In this document: piece by piece, positions 12,357-23,200 of the stretch
Numbering within the stretch: position 1 is the first letter of the stretch
Layout: each line of letters begins with the position of its first letter
Assembly: GCA_037974335.1 (NCBI GenBank)
Contig: CM075760.1
Location: 64,504,360 to 64,568,359, forward strand
Length of the DNA: 64,000 bases
Source of the DNA: Prionace glauca
Taxonomy: Eukaryota; Chordata; Chondrichthyes; Carcharhiniformes; Carcharhinidae
Direction of reading: 5' to 3'
Made by a program: the position numbers and the translations under genes
Notes under the pieces: model-generated
The model's database searches: none
What the model saw: only the letters and a program-made list of their open reading frames with translations
What the model was told of the DNA's origin: nothing

Positions 12357-12493
12357 TCATTTCACCTTCACCAGAGTGACGGCAGTGCTGTAGAAAATGC
12401 TCAGGAAGAACAGGACGATGAATGTGGAAGCGGTTGTCCAGATGTTGCTGTTATCATCCTCATTCTCGTCAATCCAGATACGATCGGTGGGGT
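12357..12493 (-). pseudogene. IGHM: IgM membrane (TM) exon, copy A
   Basis: Read on the - strand after an acceptor ending CCCGTAG, the exon codes for 45 residues: an acidic spacer (DPTDRIWIDENEDDNSN), then [17 protein letters not shown] and [11 protein letters not shown] and a TGA. This is the canonical IgM membrane segment, with the WTTASTF and FYSTAV antigen-receptor motif that contacts the signalling partners and a three-residue-type cytoplasmic tail. Phase matches the cryptic donor in CH4 (AGCG before GTAAAC at 16,166), so the CH4-to-membrane splice seen in other IgM genes is possible. The exon itself is undamaged. It is called a pseudogene piece because its CH4 is interrupted and no CH1-CH3 was found upstream in the window. 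Confidence 0.88.
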
Positions 12494-12519
12494 CTACGGG
12501 ACCAAGAAATGAAATTAGA

Positions 12520-13015
12520 TTACTTTATTGATCCAGGGAATCTTATTGTTATTTTTCTTTTCCTCGTTCTCCTTCATAAGCTGTTACTTCATTCTCTTGT
12601 ATAATTTTCAATGTATATCTACGGTTAATTTCAGGACACTCAGTAACCGATTTCTGTAATTATTTTCACACTTGATCTTTATTGACATTCCTTGGACAGT
12701 CTATGTCAGAAAGCACTGAAGATGTTTTCTTGAGTATCAGTTCATTTCCGAACTATTTTCCACTATCCCTGGTTGAAGAATATTATGACTGATATCGAGG
12801 AACATTCACTGATCAATTTTTCACAGATGGTGACTGATCTATAAAGTGTGAATGTTGTTGTTTAACAGATGGGATGTAGTTTATGGTGGATCTTTTATGG
12901 TGGAAATAGTTAGTGGATCATTGACTTCTTTCATTTTCTCAAAGTGTTTGTCGGTGCAATGTACATTGGGATAGTTGTCGGTGGATATGTCCATTAAAAT
13001 TCATGTTTAAGTTTT
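12520..13015. other. Intron between IgM CH4 and membrane exon, unique part
   Basis: No exon recognised. It is conserved with 39,480-39,920 of copy B. Confidence 0.6.
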
Positions 13016-13019
13016 ACTT

Positions 13020-14400
13020 TCATCATTTACCTGTCGCTTGTATTTACGAATTTGCGTTTGTGTGTGTGTGCATGAGCATCTCGTAGTCTGCATTAATCTT
13101 TGGTTCTGAGTTAATATGAGTGTATCCGGGTTAATGTATGTGTTCATTTACCCGTGTTTGTTAATTTGTGTAGTTGTGTGTCTGCGTCTGTATATATATT
13201 TTATTCTTTTGACTTTATGGATATATGAATATTATTGTGTGAAGTCTATGTACATTTATTAATGCCATTCTTAACGTGTGGACGTGTTCCTGCCTATTTC
13301 AATGTGCTAATTTCTGTCACTCGAACAATGTTTCCTTCCCTTTTCGTGTGTGTCTGTTTGTGTGCTTATCTGTTAACATGTTAATGTATGTATATCTTTA
13401 TTGATAGTTATTTATAACGGTGTGATAATGTATGCTTGTGTTTCCATGTGTAATAATGTGTACTATGGTATTCTGTTCTTTATGAACATGTGAATGTTGC
13501 GTACATTTGTTCACGTGAAAATGTTTGGCTGTCTGTTCATCTCTATGCAGTCTGTTAATGTTTCTATGTGTATTTCCCTGTATCAGTGTTATTGCGTATA
13601 ACATTGTGTGTGTCTATATCTATATTCCCACCAGCGTGAATGTGTGATAAAATGTATTTCTGTGTTTGTCTATGTGTATGGATCTGCATGCGTGTGTATC
13701 TGTCTTTATTGTGTGTATGCATGTATGTGTTTGTCTTTAGGTCTATGTTCCTAGTTACATACGCAAAGTTGCGTGGAAACTTGTGTGTTTGTATGCGTAT
13801 ATGTGTGTGTATGTACATATTTGATAATTTGTGTGTATGTTTTTGCTTTTGTGCCTGCGTGTCTATGTGTGCGTGTGTGTGTGTGGGTGTATGCACGAGT
13901 GTCCGTGTATGTGTGTGTGTTTATGTGTGTGTGCATGAGATAGAGAGAGAGAGATAATGTGTGTGCGCGCCTGTGTATGGTTGTATTTGCCTGTGTTCAT
14001 TTGTGTATGCGTGTATTTTTGTTCGTATATGTGTTGTCCATGAGTATATTTGTGTGAGCTTGCTTGTTTGTGTTCGTTTCTGCATACATTGTCTGCACTT
14101 ATGGTCCGTGAATATGTACTTGTATGTATGCATCTATCTGTGCTTTTTTGTGTGTGTTTTGTACTTCTGTGATTCTGTGTCTGTATTTGAATGCGCGTCC
14201 ATATTTCTGTATATGTAGGTGTGTGGAGTATGTGCATGAGTTTGCGTGTGTGTATTGACATGTATCTTTATGTACTTGTGAACATATATATGAGTATGTG
14301 TACTTGTGCGTGTATTTGTGCATTTGTGTCGATGTGTGTGTGTGTGTGTGTCGATGTGAACACTTATATGTGTATTTATAATTGTGATAATTTTGTGCAG
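13020..14400 (+). repeat. GT-rich tract inside the IgM CH4-TM intron, copy A
   Basis: About 1.4 kb of degenerate TG/TGTATG repeats, with short pure (TG)n runs at 13,870-13,885 and 14,335-14,350. It opens long frames on both strands that are low-complexity artefacts (Cys/Val on +, His/Thr on -). The equivalent tract in copy B is at 39,920-41,480, so it predates the duplication. Alternating purine-pyrimidine runs of this kind can adopt Z-DNA. Confidence 0.9.
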
Positions 14401-14546
14401 TATTGTCAGTTTGTGTATTTTTTAACTGTTGCTCTAAATTTCACTGGCAATAATTAATTGAATATAATCCACACGATACGAATAATGGAACATATTTTCA
14501 GAGTTTGCTGTACAAATTTATTTTATGTGACCGGTGAGAAGATCAA

Positions 14547-15165
14547 GAAGGAATGGTGGCCTTTATCGCGAGGGGGATAGAATATAAAAGGGAGATCTTG
14601 CACTGGTGAGGCCGCAACTGGAGTACTGTATGCAGTTTTGGTCCCCTTATTTGAGAAAGGATATATTGGCCTTGGAGGGAGTACAGAGAAGGTTCACCAG
14701 GCTGATACCAGAGATGAGGGGTTTGGCTTATGAGGAGAGATGAAATAGACTCGTTGGAGTTTAGAAGGCTGAGGGGAGACTTACAAGATAATGAAGGGGC
14801 TAGATAGGGTAGAGAGATTCTTTCCGCTCAGAAAGGAAACCATAACTAGAGGGCACAGCCTCAAAATAAGGGGGGGGGTTGCAGTTTAGAACAGAGCTGA
14901 GGAGGAACTTCTTCACTCAATCGGTGGTGAATCTCTGGAATTCTCTGCCCATTGAAGTGATGGAGGCTACCTCGTTGAATATGTTTAAGACAGGGGTAGA
15001 CAAATTTCTGATAGACAAAGGAAAGAAGGGTTATGGGGAGAAATCGGGAAAGTGGAACTGATCCACTTCAGATCAGCCATGATCTTATTGAATGGCGGGG
15101 CAGGCTCGACGGGCTAGGTGGCCTACTCCTGCTCCTATTTATTATGTTTTTATGTTCTTATATCA
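14547..15165 (+). mobile_element. Degenerate CR1 LINE fragment
   Basis: ORF2 C-terminal region with several frameshifts. It includes a block NLWNSLPIEVMEATSLN (14,931-14,985) and ends in a 3' region with GCAGGCTCGACGGGCTAGG and a TTATGTTTTTATGTTCTTA tail. The flanks match contiguous sequence at 41,555-41,600 in copy B, where no element is present. Confidence 0.8.
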
Positions 15166-15169
15166 GGGA

Positions 15170-16060
15170 AACGAATGAAATCATTTATTGCTACATCTCA
15201 GAAACCTCAGGTACAGAACAGAAAAACCGGAGAGGATTCAAACATTTGTATAAATTTGTATTACGGGAAATCAATGCCAGCACATGATCAAGAGTTTTGA
15301 AACATTTTAAAATTGTGTTGCATAAGTATATATATTACACTGATTAAGATAATGATATTTCCAAATCTGCAGCAAGCAAACCGGAAGCTAATTTGTACTT
15401 TTGACAACTGAGTCCTTATTGTAGAAAGCCGTTCCCTTCCAAACACGCTACTTGGGGAGAGGAAGGAGAATGAACTCCCTCTACCCGGTGAAGCAATGTC
15501 CCTAATGGTTCTAACCGCTGAGGAGGTGGAGGTACAGTGGATAAATAATGACATTCCTCCTCTTTTCATTGAGGAAGTGGTGGTACATGGGTTAGCTATT
15601 GCTCCTCCCCTCTCTTTATTGGGCGAGTAGGAATCCGGAATATAAACAATTTCACTCTCCCTCTCTCTGACAGGGGGATTGTTACTCCATGTTTCTGTGT
15701 GACCCTCACTTCAGTTCCCAGTGGGTTTGGTGCAGCAGCTTAAAGCTGACATCAATGGATAAAGGCATTGACAATGAGGGAAGCAGGAACACGGAGATCT
15801 AAATGTTGTGTTTGTCAGAAATGTTGAAATAGTCATATTTCTCCTCAGCAGGAGGAAGTTCGGTGAAGATATTTTACAGAATCCTGTAATGAATATACTC
15901 TACTGGATCTGGGTGTATCTGAGCTGGGTGCACTCGTTCAACAAGACTTGGATCCGAGACCTGAAAATATCAGACACAAGCTAAAGATATATCATGGAAG
16001 TAAAACTGAAAAACAATTTACTAAGCAATTGGGAATTTCATTTATCGTTTGAGGAAAATT
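15170..16060. other. IgM CH4-TM intron, CH4-proximal part
   Basis: No exon recognised. It is conserved with 41,590-42,480 of copy B and holds a CTCCTCCCCTCTC-type pyrimidine patch near 15,600. Confidence 0.6.
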
Positions 16061-16061
16061 G

Positions 16062-16078
16062 TTTTATTATTTTTATTG
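16062..16078 (-). terminator. Poly(A) signal for secreted IgM, copy A
   Basis: On the - strand two overlapping AATAAA hexamers lie about 27-43 nt after the CH4 secretory stop. The same signal is kept in copy B at about 42,488-42,497. This is the expected place for secretory-form cleavage in IgM genes. Confidence 0.6.
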
Positions 16079-16438
16079 AAGGTTTTAATGTAACCGAGTG
16101 ATTCTCATTGACATGAATTAACCGTGTCCATCAGTGCAAGGGAAATGTTCACAAAACTGGGTTTACCGCTGGATTTGTCAACTGTTCTGTTGATGATCTT
16201 CAAGGGGATGGCTTCATGTCCCACCACACAGGAGTAAGAAGCGCCGCTAGACCAGTCCTCTGCTGCAATGGATAACAGGCTGTATGTGAAGAAGGAGCTA
16301 TTGCCGTTCTCCGCCACCACCTCGGTGTTCCTGTAGTTCCCGGGATTCACCGGCTTGTCGTTGACGGTCCACTTGACGAAGATCTCTCGGGGGGAGAAAC
16401 CTCTCACTAAGCAGCTGAGGGAGACAAATCTCTGAGCG

Positions 16439-16443
16439 GAGAC
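16439..16443. repeat. Target-site duplication of the CH4 CR1, left copy
   Basis: GAGAC is present here and at 18,142-18,146. The uninterrupted copy-B CH4 has it once at the same point, which fixes the insertion boundaries exactly. Confidence 0.85.
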
Positions 16444-18141
16444 GTGAATAACTTGCCGGGTGTTAGCGATGAAAAGGTGGTAGGACTGGAGGGTCTTAAT
16501 GACATTACTGTTACTAGAGAGGCGGTGCTCGACAGACTGGAGGGGCTGATTGTGGACAAGTCCCCAGGACCGGATGAAATGCATCCGAGGGTTCTGAAAG
16601 AAATGGCGGAGGTGATAGTGGATGCCTTGGTGGTTATTTTCCAGACGTCGCTGGAATCCGGGTAAGTGCCAGATGATTGGAAAACGGCTAATGTTACGCC
16701 GTTGTTTAAGAAGGGTGCCAGGCAAAAGGCGGGGAATTATAGGCCAGTTAGTTTAACGTCTGTGATAGGTAAAATGTTAGAATCTGTCATTAAGGTGGAA
16801 ATTGCGAGGCATCTTGAAGGGAATTGCTTGATAGAGCAGACCCAGCACGGTTTCATTAAAGGGAAGTCGTGTCTGACAAATTTACTGGAGTTCTATGAGG
16901 ATGTGTCTGGGGCAGTGGATAGAGGAGAGCCGGTGGATGTGGTCTTTCCAGATTTTCAGAAAGCGTTTGACCAAAGTACCTCACAAGAGGTTATTGCAGA
17001 AGGTCAGGGGACATGGAGTTGGGGGTAGGGTGTTAGCGTGGATAGAGGATTGGTTGTCAAATAAGAGGCAGAGAGTGGGGGTCAACGTGTGCTATTCGGA
17101 TTGGCGGATGGTGACGAGTGGGGTGCCCCAGGGGTCGGTGCTGGGGCCTCAGCTTTTTATCATTTATATAGATAATCTGGAGGAGGGAACCGAGTGTAGG
17201 GTGTCGAACGTTGCTGATGACACCAAGATTGGGGGAACGGCAAACTGTGCGGAGGGTGTGGAGAGTCTGCAGAAGGATCTAGATAGGCTGGGCGAATGGG
17301 CCAGGAAGTGGCAAATGGAATTTAATGTTGGCAAGTGTGAGGTGGTCCACTTTGGTAGGAAGAATGGTAGGAAGGACTATTACTTACGGGGCGAAAAACT
17401 GCAGCAGGCGACGGTGCAGAGGGACCTCGGGGTCCTTGTGCATGAGTCGCAAAAACCCAGCTTGCAGGTGCAGCAGGTGGTCAGGAAGGCGAATGGGATG
17501 CTGGCCTTCATAGCGAGGGGGATTGAATATAAAAGTAGGGAGGTCTTGCTGCAGCTGTATAGGGCACTGGTGAGGCCGCATCTGGAGTACTGTGTGCAGT
17601 TTTGGGCGCCGCACCTGCGCAAAGATATTTTGGCCTTGGAGGGAGTGCAGAGGAGGTTTACTCGGCTGATACCGGAATTGAGGGGGTTAAGCTATGAGGA
17701 GAGGCTGAATAAACTGGGCTTGTACTCGTTAGAGTTTGGAAGAATGAGGGGAGATCTCATTGAGACGTATAAGATGATGAATGGGATGGATAGGATAGAG
17801 GTGGAGAGACTCTTCCCGCTCAAAAAAGACAGTAGGATTCGGGGGCACAGCCTCAAGATAAAGGGGAGGCGGTTTAGAACGGAGTTGAGGAGCGACTTCT
17901 TCACTCAAAGGGTGGTGAATCTCTGGAATTCTCTGCCCGTTGAAGTGGTGGATGCTGCCTCGCTAAATATTTTTAAGAAGCGGGTTGATGGGTTTTTGAT
18001 AAGAGAGGGCATTAAGGGTTATGGGGAGAAAGCGGGAAAGTGGAACTGAGCAGCGACAGATCAGCCATGATCTTATTGAATGGCGGGGCAGGCTCGAAGG
18101 GCTAGATGGCCTACTCCTGCTGCTATTTCTTATGTTCTTAT
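16444..18141 (+). mobile_element. CR1-A LINE inserted in IgM CH4
   Basis: 1,698 bp, 5'-truncated within ORF2. It codes for the RT region ([18 protein letters not shown], then [20 protein letters not shown], 'SGVPQGSVLGP', and VADDTK in place of the usual FADDT) and the full C-terminus. It ends in a TTCTTATG-type 3' tail. One extra base near 16,970 separates the first 120-codon frame from the following 384-codon frame. It is nearly identical to the copy at 45,137-46,388, so it is young. Flanked by 5-bp GAGAC duplications. Confidence 0.95.
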
Positions 18142-18146
18142 GAGAC
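18142..18146. repeat. Target-site duplication of the CH4 CR1, right copy
   Basis: Second GAGAC copy; see the left copy at 16,439-16,443. Confidence 0.85.
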
Positions 18147-18439
18147 TTCTTCTGCTGAGGGCAGGAGGACAGAGACCAACGTTTCCCGCGGATTTGGATC
18201 TGCAGAAAATGTACAATAAAGTCAATAAACTGGAGAATTCTGGAGACAAACCGCTGGTTAGATATCAGGAAAATGTGTTTCACTTTTGATTTTAAATGTT
18301 CCCATTTTTGATTCCCAGATTGGAGGAGAGGTGAACACAATTTGTTTTCTCAAATAACTCAGGGGGGCGGACTGGAGAGTTTCAGAAAGTCTACAGCACT
18401 GAATCATGCCATTCGGCCCAACTGATCTACTTTTCTGGT

Positions 18440-18960
18440 CAATGTGCTGACTGTCTGCCCCAGTGACCCCCTCTCACACTTTCCTCAAGGTGCTGACTGT
18501 TCATGCCAGTGTCACAGTGAGCCCTTCTCACAGTCTCCTCAAGGTGTTGGCTCTCGATTCCAGTGTCCCAGTGCCCTCCCCTGATAATCTCCTCAAGATG
18601 CTGACTCTCTGCCCTGGTGTCCCAGTGACCTCCCCTCTCACACTCTCCTCAAGGTGTTGCTTCTCTCTCCCGTTGTCCTACTATCCCCCTCTCTTCAAGG
18701 TGCTGCTTTCCTGTCCCAGTGTGCCAGTGTCTCCGTCTCACACTGTCTTCAAGGCGCTGCTTTCCTGTCCCAGTGTGTCAGTGTCCCACTCTCACTCTTT
18801 TCTCAAGGTACTGCTTTCCTGTCCCACTGTCCCAGTGTCCCCCTCAGAGTCACCTCATTGTGCTGACTATCTGTCCTAGTGTCCCCCTCTCACAGTCTCC
18901 TCGAGGTGCTACTGACTCTGTTTAAGTGTCCCAGTGTCCTTCTCCCACAGTCTCCTCAAC
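18440..18960 (+). repeat. 54-bp minisatellite
   Basis: About nine degenerate units marked by CTCAAGGTGCTGACT and CAGTGTCCC, with starts near 18,484, 18,537, 18,591, 18,646, 18,694, 18,748, 18,802 and 18,899. It is pyrimidine-rich and lies just beyond the end of duplication copy A. Open frames across it are not genes. Confidence 0.85.
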
Positions 18961-19290
18961 TCACTCTTGTCTCCTTACAACTTCAGAATAGAAATTGACG
19001 TGAAAGTTTGATGTGAAGCCTCTTGATATGGTTCTCCTGTGCGTGACACTGAGAAATAGTTCAATGTGAAATCTCTTGCCCAGAATGAACTGTACGTGAC
19101 ACTGGGAGATAGTTCTATCAGATGACTCTCGCTAAGACTGTAATGCTGAGATATTGATCTGTGTGAAGTTCTTTACTAAAATTGTTCTGTACATAAACTG
19201 TAAATAAGAGTGCGTAGAGCCTGGATGTAGCAGCCTATATCAATCCCGATTAACGCTAACCACATCTTTAACCCACAGCCATCATAACCA
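18960..19290. other. Intergenic, no gene seen
   Basis: It contains a loose repeat of a GACACTGGGAGATAGTTC-like unit (about 19,040-19,110). Nothing coding recognised. Confidence 0.45.
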
Positions 19291-19294
19291 TACA

Positions 19295-20065
19295 CCAATA
19301 AAACATAGGAATAGAATTAGGCCATTAGGCTCATCGAGCCGGCTCTACCATTCAATGATGGCTGAGAAGTTCCTCAAACCCATTCTACCGTTTCTTTTGC
19401 CCCGTAACCTTTGATCCCTTTACCAGTCACGAACTTATCTATCTCTTTCTTAAATACACTCGGAGACCTGGCCTCTACAGTCTTGTGTGGCAATGAATTA
19501 CACAGATTTACAAGCCTCTGACTGAAGAAATTCCTCCTCATCACAATTTTAAAGTAAGAAGTCTTCACAACAGCTGGTTAAAGTCCCACAAGCTCACTTG
19601 GAATTACGAGCTTTCGGAATGCTGCTCCTTCATCAGGTCAGTGGCCTACTGGCGTTGTGAGACTTCTCACTGTGCCTATGCCAGTCCAACGCTGGCATTT
19701 CCACATCACAGTTCTAAAGGACGGACTCTTTCCTCTGAGGTTTTGCCTTCCTGTCTCTCCTACGAATGGAAACATCTTTCACAAGTGCACTCTATCCAGG
19801 CCTTTCATTATACTGTAAGATTGCATGAGATCTCATTCCTCATCCTTCCAGACTCTATTAACTACAGACCCAGAGTCCTCAGATTCTACTCATGTATCAA
19901 GTATTTTATTCCCCGGATCATTTTTGTGAAACTCCTCTGGACCCTCTCCAAGGCCAGCAGATCCTTCCCTAGATATGGGGCCCAAAATTGCTGTCAATAT
20001 TCCGAATTGGCCTGACTTATAAAACCTCGGCAGTACTCCCCTTCTTTGTATTCCAGTCCTCTCGA
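19295..20065 (-). mobile_element. Old CR1 LINE, antisense, with a SINE-like insert
   Basis: The - strand carries ORF2 C-terminal blocks: MRRNFFSQRLVNLCNSLPH at 19,480-19,540, and QFWAPYLGKDLLALERVQ near 19,930-19,990. Between them, 19,565-19,720 is an unrelated dispersed repeat (TCCTTCATCAGGTCAGTGGC). Frames are broken, so this is an old copy. Confidence 0.65.
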
Positions 20066-20193
20066 AATGAACCCTAACAGAGGGACTTCTGTTATATAGA
20101 ATTAATATCGAAAGATTTGCTGTCAGTTCCTTCATTATTTCTAATTCCCTGACCCTCAACACCTCATGTAGGTTATAAATGTTCTACTTTGGG

Positions 20194-20200
20194 TATAAAA
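20194..20200 (+). promoter_or_regulatory. TATA box of GPR139-like gene 2
   Basis: TATAAAA lies 72 nt before the ATG at 20,266, the same spacing as in receptor genes 1 and 3. It favours the long first exon over a start further in. Confidence 0.65.
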
Positions 20201-20265
20201 ACTGTTGGATTGAAGGGGGTTAAGTGAAACTGTTTGTTTCGTGACTGTAATTGATGTGAGTCTCC

Positions 20266-23200
20266 ATGGATCTGATTAGTGTGCCTGAGGGATTTCGCTC
20301 TTCCATTAATAAGGGATTCCATTCAATGTGTTGTCCCATTGAGTCAGCAGGAGCGACAACTCCGACGCTAACAGAGATCAGCGGCTGTGGAGAGAGAGGG
20401 AGGGAGAGGCGAGATCAGAAACTTAGAGTAATGGATTGGAATGATCCATTAGTGGATCAGAATCTGGAAGCAATGGATTGGAATGTTTCAACAATGATTC
20501 AGAATTTGGGAACAATGGATTGGAATGTTCCAACAATGGATCAGAATCTGGGAATAATGGATTGGAATGTTGCGACCACGGACAGGAGTTTATCCTATTG
20601 GATTGTTTGGTTTACTTCAGATCATTGGTGGATAACATCAGCTGATCGAATTGGATATCTGCTAAAGATGATTCAATACTTTTACTATCCCCTCTTGGCG
20701 ATTGTTGGTGTTCCAGGTAAGTCCCTGGCTGGAATTGAACCAGCCCGTCTACCATGGGAATCAGAGCAGGCAACGGGCTGAGCATGGGAAGGTCTGTTGA
20801 ACACGGGTAGGATTTTGTAGCTTCAGGAAGAGTGAGGCTGTTATGTCCCATCCCCTGTGTCCACTTCCTAATTCTCGAAAGGGTGTTTAAATATTTTGAT
20901 TTTCTTCTCATTTACTGCACTGGGTTTGCTGCTCTTGTGGTCTCCGTTGAATCACTGTATCCAGTTATTAATTATTTCAGCCACTGACAATTGTCTTAGG
21001 GCCTATGGGCTGGGATGTCTTCTGTGTACTGTGACATTCCATAGGCATGTGAACTCAAACACTATTCCTTTGTAAGTAAAAGAATGAGACAGAATCCTTT
21101 TTACCCTCTCTACATAACACCACTTCACTGCTAATCGCCCACCCAGTCAGCAGGCTGCAGAATCCATTTTAATGACCATGTGTGCACTGCAAGTACTCAC
21201 CGGAGAGAGAACATGTTTTCTAACGTTTAATCATTAGTTTCACAAATATGAGAACATTAACATTGCAATGAAATAACTTTGAAAATCCCCAAGACATTCC
21301 AGCTGTACACTGATGGAGATATAGCATGGCCAATGCACCTAACCAGCACAACTTTCAGAGTGTGGGAGGAAATGGAAACACCAGGATGAAACCCACAGAG
21401 ACACACAGAGAACGTGCAGACTCTGCACAGATAGTGGCCAAGTCTGGAATTGAACAAGAACCTGTGGTGCTGTGAAGCAACAATGCTATCCCCTGTGCCA
21501 CTACAAGCTCTCCTAGAGTAGCAGGAACACAAACACGCAGTCACTCCCAAACACACATACATTAATACACACATTTGTTGACAGAAGCAATCAGGCTTTA
21601 ACACTTACTCCCACTCACATGCAGATTAAAGAATAGGACAACACATACTTTGGAACACTCCTCCTGTGTTCTCTTGCACACACACACACACACACACACA
21701 CACAGGAGGGGGTTGTGGCGGGTTCACAACTACTGTTGTGCCCATTGATGACGGGGTGAGCAGTAAAACTGCGTGACAGCCTAGAACTCAGGTCCACGCC
21801 CGAATTTTCGTCTCTTGCAACCTTTACCAGCAATGGATATGCAGCGGATTGAGTCTCCTGCCGATTTCTGGCAGGGGGCTGGATATATAATTGAAATTTA
21901 TTTTGAAACACATTTAATTAAATTTTGCGGTAGAATTGGGTGACACACTTGCCTTTGCAGCCTCACCAGAAAAGGTTGTGAACAGTGAGGACAAATACGA
22001 GGACATGTACGAGGTCCATGTACGAGGACAAATCGTGATCTCCTCGCCGATAGAACTGAAGGCCATTGAGGGTACCAGGCAAGGTCAAGGGCAAAGGTCG
22101 GTGCCCCATAGGTAATGTCCACCGGACAGTACCAGGGCGTGGGGGATGAGGTGGTGGGGTCTGCACAAGCGGAGCCTGCAGGTAGTGAGGCCGACTCTGA
22201 ACGCAATTGCTGGATAGCAGAGGGTTCCGTTACCACCCTACACGCTGTCTGTGAGGTGGGGTGGTCCCTGCTGCCACTCTGCATGTGATTGGTGGGGATT
22301 GGGAGGAGGCATCAGGAAGTTCAGGATCAAATTGCAGAAACAGGAACCAAGCCCCAGGCTACAGATTTTAGATATGAGTTTCGGAGGACTAATGGTATTG
22401 CAGGCTGACCTGTAGTCGATAAACACGAATCGGTGTTACAGGGTTGACTGTAGGGTCAGAGAGCTGGCATTTTTGGACCTGTTGTGAATGTAGGTGAACT
22501 GTAGTGGATCTAGGCAATCGGGGAAGCCAGAGCTGATGCATGCCATGACAAACTTTTTGATACATTTCATAATATTGAATGCCAGAGTCAGAGTCACCGA
22601 ACAACAGTGATTAGGCAGCCTGTTTGACTTTCCTTTGGTACTGGTCTTTGTTTGAGTTTTTACCTGGTGCATAGATTGGGAAACTTCCTGCCGAGAGAGG
22701 ACTCATGGAGCTGTACGTTCCAATATATCAAAGTGGGACAGCAGCAATTGCACTGAGTATTATGGATGACAGCTACTCACCGAATCCTGAAGTTTTCATC
22801 CACTATTGAAAGCAAACATTGATGCTTGTTGTTCTGTGCCAATCGAGTGTTAGATTACTACGATTGCTTCCTAACGGTGGCCAGAATGCTGTGGTGCCCT
22901 CTCCAGAGCACATTTTGTTTTTGTAAAGATAATAGAGATTCTCTGCTATAAAGGCATCAGGATCTCCCTCTGCCAACTGGTTAGTATTGTCCAGAGGAAA
23001 GGATCACACCAGCAGTGTTTGGTACAAGTTCTGTTGTGGGAGTTGTCACTAAGCTGTCTTAGAGACAACAGATTACCACCTCCAGGACTCCAAACAGGAT
23101 TTTCTGTCAGGGTTCACTCCCTCAGCCTTCTTACCCTCCAAATCCTCCACAGGTCGAGGGACTATTTACCTGTATCTGAATGAGGGACAATGTTGAGGAC

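Larger units (their letters stand above)
16105..18199 (-). pseudogene. IGHM: IgM CH4 exon, copy A, split by a CR1 insertion
   Basis: The exon begins at 18,199 after an acceptor (TTTTCTGCAG) and reads [18 protein letters not shown]. It is interrupted by a LINE (16,444-18,141) and resumes as [16 protein letters not shown] through to VNSCQ and TGA at 16,105. Without the insert it is 392 bp and open. The Ig fold is complete: Cys in SLSCLV, Trp in FVKWTVND and Cys in [10 protein letters not shown]. The secretory tail ends [19 protein letters not shown], with an N-glycosylation site and the penultimate Cys used for polymerisation. A cryptic donor for the membrane form lies at 16,166. The LINE lies antisense and would place 1.7 kb in the exon, so the gene is inactive. 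No CH1, CH2 or CH3 was recognised upstream (higher coordinates). Confidence 0.93.
9400..18430 (-). repeat. Segmental duplication copy A (IgM 3' end)
   Basis: This block is colinear with 36,620-43,140. Shared landmarks, in order, are the GAGAGGGTCCCT region, the 'cagagatatctgcctcgtgag' region, the membrane 3' UTR, the membrane exon, the GT-rich tract, the secretory poly(A) site, CH4 and its upstream intron. Copy A carries CR1 insertions at about 9,502-9,922, 14,547-15,165 and 16,444-18,141 that copy B lacks. Copy B has its own insertion at 37,128-37,285. Confidence 0.85.

Noticed and set aside
13020-14400. IgM class-switch region
   Set aside because: The tract lies 3' of CH4, not 5' of a constant region, and lacks switch motifs such as AGCT clusters.
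13398-14457. Cys/Val-rich and His/Thr-rich frames on the two strands
   Set aside because: Products of the TG-rich tract; the same pattern in copy B (40,017-41,502) shows it is composition.
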